Below the pieces are notes generated by a model, which searched no databases, was not told the DNA's origin, and worked only from the letters and a program-made list of their open reading frames with translations. A program made the translations under genes and the position numbers. From Butyrivibrio sp. (GTDB lineage Bacteria > Bacillota > Clostridia > Lachnospirales > Lachnospiraceae): DNA of 36,725 bases. The stretch spans positions 1-36,725 of the forward strand of contig JAFZQT010000063.1 of the NCBI GenBank assembly GCA_017620235.1. The letters are read 5' to 3'. This document shows positions 32,054 through 36,725 of the stretch, in pieces (position 1 is the first letter of the stretch; each line of letters starts with the position of its first letter).

Positions 32054-32584
32054 ATGAAATTTACTATCGTGGGCAAAAACATTGATGTAACACCCGGACT
32101 TAAGGCAGCGGTTGAAGAGAAGATCGGAAAACTTGAAAAGTACTTCACTTCTGACACAGTTGCCAATGTTACCCTGAACGTTGATAAGGATAGACATAAG
32201 ATCGAGGTTACCATTCCCGTTAAGGGCAAAATTATCCGTGCAGAGCAGGTTAGCAATGACATGTATGTATCGGTTGACTTGGTAGAGGAGGTTATTGAGA
32301 GACAGCTTAAGAAATACAGAAGTAAGATCGTTGACAAACAGCAGGCAGAGGTAAGCAACTTCAAGAAAGAATATCTTGAGGCTGATTACATGGATGAAGA
32401 AACCATCCGCATCGAGAGGATCAAGAAATTCGATCCAAAGCCTATGTACGCAGAAGATGCATGTGTTCAGATGGAACTTTTGGGACACAACTTCTTTGTA
32501 TTTGTCAATGCAGAAACAGATAAAGTTAATGTAGTTTATAAGAGAAAGGGGAACACGTACGGATTAATAGAACCTGAGGTATGA
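32054..32584 (+). CDS. hpf: Long-form ribosome hibernation promoting factor
   Basis: The N-terminal domain (about 1-105; MKFTIVGKNIDVTPGLKAAV and KIGKLEKYF) is the RaiA/HPF fold that enters the decoding centre of the 30S subunit. The C-terminal domain (about 120-176; IRIERIKKFDPKPM, QMELLGHNFFVFVN and GLIEPEV) is the dimerisation domain that joins two 70S ribosomes as 100S in Firmicutes. The length of 176 aa fits the long form. Start ATG 32054 is preceded by AAAGGGGAT; an upstream in-frame ATG (32012) lacks a site. Its stop overlaps the next gene by four bases (ATGA), so the CotH-like gene is translationally coupled to it. Confidence 0.95.
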   Translation: MKFTIVGKNIDVTPGLKAAVEEKIGKLEKYFTSDTVANVTLNVDKDRHKIEVTIPVKGKIIRAEQVSNDMYVSVDLVEEVIERQLKKYRSKIVDKQQAEVSNFKKEYLEADYMDEETIRIERIKKFDPKPMYAEDACVQMELLGHNFFVFVNAETDKVNVVYKRKGNTYGLIEPEV

Positions 32585-34692
32585 TAGATAAGATTTTTTT
32601 TAGCAGAAAAAAAACTATGATAATTTTTGGGTTGCTGGCCATCGGTGCAGCAACCCTTTTATATTTTGGAAGTGAAAGAGAGAATAGGAATGTTGTAATA
32701 AACGAAGTGTGCGCGGATAACTTCTGTGCATATCGTAACAGTTCAGGAGATTATCCCGATTATGTGGAGCTTTACAACATGTCGGAAGAAGATGTCTCCG
32801 GACTTTATCTTTCAGATAGTAGAAAGAATCCGAAGAAATTTAAGGTTGAAGAAACAATACCTTCCAATGAGTACTATGTGGTCGAGCTTTCAAAATATAT
32901 GGAGAATGGCTTTGGAATAAGTAAGGGCGGAGAAGAGTTGTTTCTTAGCAACGAAGAGGGCAGGATAATTGATTCTGTCGCGATTCCTGAACTTTCATTA
33001 GATGTGACATATTCCAGAACAGAGGACGGAGAAGGCAGATTTTCCACTATGTCCGCAACTCCCGGAGGATCAAACAGTGATGCTGTGCAAGTTGCAACTT
33101 CCTTTATAGAAAGTCCGAAGTTTTCTATAGAAGACGGATTTTACAACGAGGGAACGAAATTAAAGATAACGTCTTCGCCGCTTGTGGATATTTTTTACAC
33201 CGATGACGGAAGTGTTCCGGATGAGAATTCACATAAGTACAAGGGCGAGATCACTCTTTCCGACGCGTCCGCAAAAGATAATATCTATGCGAATGAGATA
33301 ATGTATCCGACTTACATTCCGCCGGCTTACAAGATCGATAAGGCAAATGTTATCAGTGCGATAGCCGTAAACAAGTTTACAGGAAAAAAGAGCAGAGTGG
33401 AGACGCACACTTATTTTGTCGGTTTTGATAAAAAAGATGTGTATAAAGATATGAAGATCATGTCGCTTGTCTTTGATCCCGAAGACCTCTTTGGTCATGA
33501 CAGAGGAATCTATACTCTTGGTAAGAAGTATGATGAATACAAGGAACTTGGCGGCTTTGTTGATCTTCCGGATGATCGGATCCCGAGTAGTTTTACCGAT
33601 GAAAATGGATGGGTACAATATAGAAGTTCTTACACAAATTCGGAGAGCAAGGGAACGGAATCTGAGAGAAGAGCGCATATGACGGTTTTTGATGAGGCGC
33701 ATAAAGATCTCTTTTCACAGGATATCGGTGTGAGGATAGCGGGTGAGTCTACGAGAGCAAGTCATCAGAAGTCACTTAATCTTTATTCCAGAGAAAAATA
33801 TGATGGAAATGAGTACTTTGCCAATAGCTTTTTTAACAATAATGAAAAGAAAATCCGCCTTAGAAGATGTGACAGCGGAGTGGCGTACCTTGAGCCTTTC
33901 ATCCAGTCTGTCATAGGTGAGACGGGGATTCCTTATCAGGATTCAGAGCCTGCAGCTGTTTTTATAAACGGCGAGTACTGGGGAATCTATAATCTGAGAG
34001 AAAAGTACGATGAAAATTATTTTAAAGAGCATTTTGGTATTCCTTTCGAACAGCTATGGACTGTGAAGAACAGCGAGGTTGAGTGGGGCGATATTGGGGC
34101 AGATGAGGCTTACAATTCGCTTATCGACAGGATCTGCGAGCTTGACATGAGCGATGATGAGGCTTATTCATCGGTGGAGAGCGAGCTCGATATTGACAAT
34201 ATGATCGATTATTATTGCATTCTACTGTTCTTTAATGATCAGGACATCAATGGTGAGCACAACAGATTCTTGTTCAGGACAAGGGAACCCGGAGCCGGAG
34301 CGTGCAGTGACGGCAAGTGGCGGTTTGTTGCGTATGACCTTGATGTTACCTGCGAGAATGTGGAGAATGACACGGTTTCTGATTACAGAGAGATTGATGA
34401 AAAGATGTTTTTGCCGGGCTATTTCTATTCCAGACCCGGATTTAAGGAACGCTTCTATAACAGAATGGTCGAGCTTACAGAGAATGAGCTGTCATACGAG
34501 CATCTGAGTAAAAAGCTCTCCGAGTGGGATAAGGTGTACCGCGAACAGAGCATCGAGACATACAGAAGGTTTAACGAGGATGATTATTCTGAAAAAGATT
34601 ATGAGAGAGAGCTCTCGAAACTTGATTCGTTTTTTAAGAATCGAAAAGAATATGTCCTTAAAATGTTAGAAAAAGATATAAAAGAGAATTAA
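32581..34692 (+). CDS. CotH-kinase-family protein with lamin-tail domain
   Basis: An N-terminal membrane anchor (about 12-30) is followed by a lamin-tail-like domain (36-165; VVINEVCADN, DYVELYNMS), a chitobiase/FN3-like beta domain (about 175-285; IFYTDDGSVPD) and a CotH domain (about 290-650). CotH signatures are RIAGESTRASHQKSLNLY, EYWGIYNLREKYDENYF and WRFVAYDLDVT, the last carrying the acidic metal site. CotH proteins are protein kinases: Bacillus CotH phosphorylates spore-coat proteins, and in Clostridia they often occur as extracellular multidomain proteins beside cellulosome or surface genes. The role here is probably outside the membrane. It overlaps the hpf stop by 4 bases, an unexpected partner. 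A terminator follows. The length of 703 aa is typical of the LTD-CotH architecture. Confidence 0.88.
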   Translation: MIDKIFFSRKKTMIIFGLLAIGAATLLYFGSERENRNVVINEVCADNFCAYRNSSGDYPDYVELYNMSEEDVSGLYLSDSRKNPKKFKVEETIPSNEYYVVELSKYMENGFGISKGGEELFLSNEEGRIIDSVAIPELSLDVTYSRTEDGEGRFSTMSATPGGSNSDAVQVATSFIESPKFSIEDGFYNEGTKLKITSSPLVDIFYTDDGSVPDENSHKYKGEITLSDASAKDNIYANEIMYPTYIPPAYKIDKANVISAIAVNKFTGKKSRVETHTYFVGFDKKDVYKDMKIMSLVFDPEDLFGHDRGIYTLGKKYDEYKELGGFVDLPDDRIPSSFTDENGWVQYRSSYTNSESKGTESERRAHMTVFDEAHKDLFSQDIGVRIAGESTRASHQKSLNLYSREKYDGNEYFANSFFNNNEKKIRLRRCDSGVAYLEPFIQSVIGETGIPYQDSEPAAVFINGEYWGIYNLREKYDENYFKEHFGIPFEQLWTVKNSEVEWGDIGADEAYNSLIDRICELDMSDDEAYSSVESELDIDNMIDYYCILLFFNDQDINGEHNRFLFRTREPGAGACSDGKWRFVAYDLDVTCENVENDTVSDYREIDEKMFLPGYFYSRPGFKERFYNRMVELTENELSYEHLSKKLSEWDKVYREQSIETYRRFNEDDYSEKDYERELSKLDSFFKNRKEYVLKMLEKDIKEN

Positions 34693-34703
34693 AAATTACG
34701 GTG

Positions 34704-34766
34704 GAAACTTCCTGCGAAGGTTTGGCATTTTGATGAAAAAATCAAGCGTGGGAAGTTTCTTTTTTA
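34704..34766 (+). terminator. Terminator of the hpf-cotH operon
   Basis: GAAACTTCC (34704-34712) pairs with GGAAGTTTC (34751-34759), enclosing a branched loop that contains a TTGAT/ATCAA mini-stem, and TTTTTT follows. Confidence 0.7.
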
Positions 34767-34805
34767 TTGCATTTGCCAAGGGTGTATGCTACAATAAACC
34801 TGTTC

Positions 34806-34821
34806 TGACAAAAATTTGTCA
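34806..34821. promoter_or_regulatory. Palindrome upstream of thiolase: possible operator
   Basis: TGACAAA-AA-TTTGTCA is a perfect 7-base inverted repeat separated by two bases, 70 bases before the thiolase ATG. The region otherwise shows only a poor promoter. The half-site order is opposite to that of the Rex redox repressor box, so another regulator would be needed. Confidence 0.45.
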
Positions 34822-34890
34822 ATCAAAGGTTTTATAAGAAAAATCAAATAAAGGACAGATAATTTTTTTAAAAAACGGAGGTAATACGTT

Positions 34891-36081
34891 ATGGCACAGA
34901 AAGTAGTATTAGCGGGCGCGTGTAGAACGGCTATCGGCAAGATGGGTGGAGCTTTGAGTAACACACCGGCTGCAGAGCTTGGTTCTATAGTTATCAAGGA
35001 AGCACTTAATCGTGCAGGTGTTAAGCCTGAGCAGGTCGATGAAGTTCTCATGGGTTGCGTTATCCAGGCAGGTCTTGGACAGAACGTAGCAAGACAGGCT
35101 TCAATCAAGGCCGGTCTTCCTATTGAAACTCCTGCTGTAACTCTTAACGTAGTTTGCGGATCAGGTCTTAACTGTGTCAATATGGCAGCTGATCTTATCA
35201 AGGCCGGAGAGGCTGATATAGTAGTAGCAGGCGGAATGGAGAACATGTCTATGGCTCCTTACGCACTTCCCAATGCACGTTTCGGATATCGTATGAACAA
35301 CGGAACAGTTGTAGATACAATGGTAAACGATGCTCTTACAGATGCATTCAATCACTATCACATGATGATAACAGCAGAGAACATCTGCGACAGATGGAAC
35401 CTTACAAGAGAAGAGCTTGACGAGTTCTCAGCAAATTCTCAGCAGAAGTGCGAGAAGGCTATGGCTGACGGCAAGTTCAACGACGAGATCGTTCCCGTTC
35501 CTGTTAAGGTTAAAAAGGAAATGGTAGACTTCAAGGTTGATGAGGGCCCTCGTGCCGGCACAACAGCTGAGTCTCTTTCAAAGCTTAGATGCTGCTCAGG
35601 TAAGGAAGGCGGACTTGTAACAGCAGGTAACGCTTCTGGTATCAACGACGGTGCAGCAGCAATCGTTGTTATGAGCGAAGAGAAGGCTAAAGAGCTCGGA
35701 ATCAAGCCTATGGCTACATGGGTAGGCGGAGCACTTGCAGGTGTTGAGCCCGAGGTTATGGGTATCGGACCTGTTGCAGCTACAAACAAGGTTCTTAAGA
35801 AGACAGGACTTTCACTTGACAATATCGATCTTATCGAGGCTAACGAGGCATTTGCAGCACAGTCTGTTGCAGTAGCTAAGGACCTTGGATTCGATATGAG
35901 CAAGGTTAATGTAAACGGTGGTGCTATTGCACTTGGACATCCCGTTGGAGCTTCAGGATGCCGTATCCTTGTAACTCTTCTTCACGAGATGGGCAGAAGA
36001 GCAGATGCTAAGAAGGGTCTTGCAACTCTTTGCATCGGCGGCGGAATGGGATGCGCAACAATCGTAGAAAAATATGAGTGA
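34891..36081 (+). CDS. thlA: Acetyl-CoA acetyltransferase (thiolase)
   Basis: The biosynthetic thiolase condenses two acetyl-CoA to acetoacetyl-CoA, the first step of butyrate formation. Catalytic residues are nucleophile C89 (NVVCGSG), H350 ([10 protein letters not shown]) and base C381 (LCIGGGMG). The 396-aa length and the [20 protein letters not shown] start are typical. GGAGG precedes ATG 34891. Strong codon bias, like that of flagellin, suggests high expression. The crotonase gene for a later step in the same pathway begins 200 bases downstream beyond a hairpin-rich gap. In many Lachnospiraceae the operon continues with hydroxybutyryl-CoA dehydrogenase, butyryl-CoA dehydrogenase and EtfBA; they lie beyond the window if present. 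Confidence 0.96.
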   Translation: MAQKVVLAGACRTAIGKMGGALSNTPAAELGSIVIKEALNRAGVKPEQVDEVLMGCVIQAGLGQNVARQASIKAGLPIETPAVTLNVVCGSGLNCVNMAADLIKAGEADIVVAGGMENMSMAPYALPNARFGYRMNNGTVVDTMVNDALTDAFNHYHMMITAENICDRWNLTREELDEFSANSQQKCEKAMADGKFNDEIVPVPVKVKKEMVDFKVDEGPRAGTTAESLSKLRCCSGKEGGLVTAGNASGINDGAAAIVVMSEEKAKELGIKPMATWVGGALAGVEPEVMGIGPVAATNKVLKKTGLSLDNIDLIEANEAFAAQSVAVAKDLGFDMSKVNVNGGAIALGHPVGASGCRILVTLLHEMGRRADAKKGLATLCIGGGMGCATIVEKYE

Positions 36082-36094
36082 TATAGGGAAGAAA

Positions 36095-36238
36095 ATGCGT
36101 GACGACTGCTGTGCTTGCACAGAGCAGTCGTTATGCATTTGATGACCGAACAGGCATAAGGAAAAAAATATACGAATGTATATGAGCATATCGATTTCCG
36201 AATGCCTGTAGCATGACGAGAGCGTAGCGGAGTCATGC
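36095..36238. repeat. Three consecutive hairpins between thiolase and crotonase
   Basis: Hairpin 1 (36095-36138) pairs ATGCGTGACGACTGC with GCAGTCGTTATGCAT using two G-U pairs, capped by TGTGC/GCACA. Hairpin 2 (36150-36209) pairs ACAGGCAT and GGAAA with TTTCC and ATGCCTGT, and encloses ATATAC/GTATAT. Hairpin 3 (36211-36238) pairs GCATGAC with GTCATGC. None has a T-run. They may lower crotonase expression relative to thiolase, stabilise mRNA ends, or be palindromic repeat units. No gene is present in this 200-base gap. Confidence 0.6.
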
Positions 36239-36281
36239 GTATATCACCAATAACGTAAATAATTTTAAAGGAGATAATGAC

Positions 36282-36707
36282 ATGAGTTTTGTTAATTGCG
36301 AAGTAAAAGAGAAAATCGCTGTTATCACAATCAATCGTCCTGAAGCACTCAATGCGCTTAACTCACAGGTTCTTGATGACCTTGGCGCTGCTTTTGACAG
36401 CATTGATGTAAATGTTGTAAGAGCTGTTGTTCTTACAGGTGCCGGAGACAAGTCATTCGTAGCTGGCGCTGACATCGGAGAGATGAGCACACTTACAAAG
36501 GCAGAGGGAGAAGCTTTCGGTAAGAAGGGTAACGACGTATTCCGTAAGATCGAAGAGTTCCCTATCCCTGTTATCGCTGCAGTTAATGGATTTGCACTCG
36601 GCGGTGGATGTGAGATCTCAATGAGCTGTGATATTCGTATCTGCTCAGAGAATGCTAACGGCTTACGTAATAGCTTATATCCATCACCCAAATACAACTT
36701 CGTATAG
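36282..36707 (+). CDS. crt: Crotonase (3-hydroxybutyryl-CoA dehydratase), broken at 3' end
   Basis: Residues 1-125 are a clear crotonase: AVITINRPEALNALN (13-27), the oxyanion-hole blocks VAGADIGEM (60-68) and ALGGGCEIS (105-113) with first catalytic glutamate E111, then SCDIRICSENA. In butyrate producers the enzyme dehydrates 3-hydroxybutyryl-CoA to crotonyl-CoA. From codon 126 (about 36657) the predicted protein stops resembling the family (a GQPE-containing block with the second catalytic glutamate should follow) and ends after 16 more codons at 36707, giving 141 aa instead of about 260. The break is near the window end, so it may be a real insertion or rearrangement or an assembly junction. 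AAAGGAGAT precedes ATG 36282. As written the product would be inactive. Confidence 0.88.
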   Translation: MSFVNCEVKEKIAVITINRPEALNALNSQVLDDLGAAFDSIDVNVVRAVVLTGAGDKSFVAGADIGEMSTLTKAEGEAFGKKGNDVFRKIEEFPIPVIAAVNGFALGGGCEISMSCDIRICSENANGLRNSLYPSPKYNFV

Positions 36708-36725
36708 GGCTCGCAGTCAAACTCG
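36657..36725. other. Foreign-looking terminal 69 bases
   Basis: This stretch follows the break in crotonase and encodes nothing recognisable. Composition and codon pattern change sharply relative to the preceding highly biased crotonase codons. It contains the small palindrome TTACGTAA (36663-36670). It may be the edge of an inserted element or a misjoined end. Confidence 0.45.

Noticed and set aside
34806-34821. Rex-type redox operator before thiolase
   Set aside because: Rex boxes have TTGT...ACAA half-site order; here it is ACAA...TTGT, so the match is not supported.
1-36725. Prophage, integrative element or IS
   Set aside because: No integrase, transposase, phage structural or conjugation gene is recognisable anywhere in the window.

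Overview
The window looks like a chromosomal stretch from a motile, anaerobic, butyrate-forming Firmicute, most likely a Lachnospiraceae member of the Butyrivibrio/Pseudobutyrivibrio type. The reasons are a compact Firmicute flagellin, strong AGGAGG-type ribosome sites with frequent GTG/TTG starts, a thiolase-crotonase pair of butyrate synthesis at the right end, rubredoxin and thioredoxin reductase, a long-form hibernation factor, and A+T-rich intergenic DNA. The genus is inference. There is no rRNA, tRNA, CRISPR array, transposase or integrase that I can recognise.

Left part (1-6.8 kb): an A+T-rich predicted beta-propeller membrane protein, ManC (GDP-mannose supply), a flavin reductase-rubredoxin fusion, and a secreted protein with an acidic tail. 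A convergent pair of GT-B-type glycosyltransferases follows. Middle part (6.9-20.7 kb): flagellin, with a sigma-28-like promoter and a GGA-loop hairpin in its leader, is surrounded by a large glycosylation island. The island holds two CgeB/DUF3880-type transferases, three proteins sharing one family-2-like transferase domain (one fused to a second GT2 domain and a Rossmann-like tail), a ribulose-phosphate-epimerase-like enzyme, a LicD phosphotransferase fusion, a GT2-TPR protein, a glucose-1-phosphate cytidylyltransferase (RfbF) and a TPP-dependent carboligase-like enzyme. The simplest reading is that these build and attach a flagellin or surface glycan, perhaps carrying a CDP-derived branched sugar and a phospho-substituent.

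Right part (20.7-36.7 kb): an exported barnase-type RNase with its barstar inhibitor; an ion-transporter-superfamily permease; an M18 aminopeptidase; an SseB-like protein; and a two-gene signalling unit. That unit joins a CheX-type phosphatase domain to four tandem MshEN-like 29-residue repeats, followed by a CheY receiver. Next come an SDR reductase and HAD phosphatase pair, thioredoxin reductase, an SH3-NlpC/P60 wall hydrolase, a noncoding segment with a cluster of DnaA-box sequences, hpf overlapping a CotH-kinase-family gene, thiolase, and a crotonase whose reading frame is broken about 70 bases before the window ends.

The strongest leads for new biology are the MshEN-repeat/CheX/CheY unit, the RfbF-carboligase and epimerase-LicD parts of the flagellin island, the candidate CsrA site in the flagellin leader, the DnaA-box cluster far from any dnaA gene, and the hairpin-dense intergenic segments near 27.4 kb and 36.1 kb.
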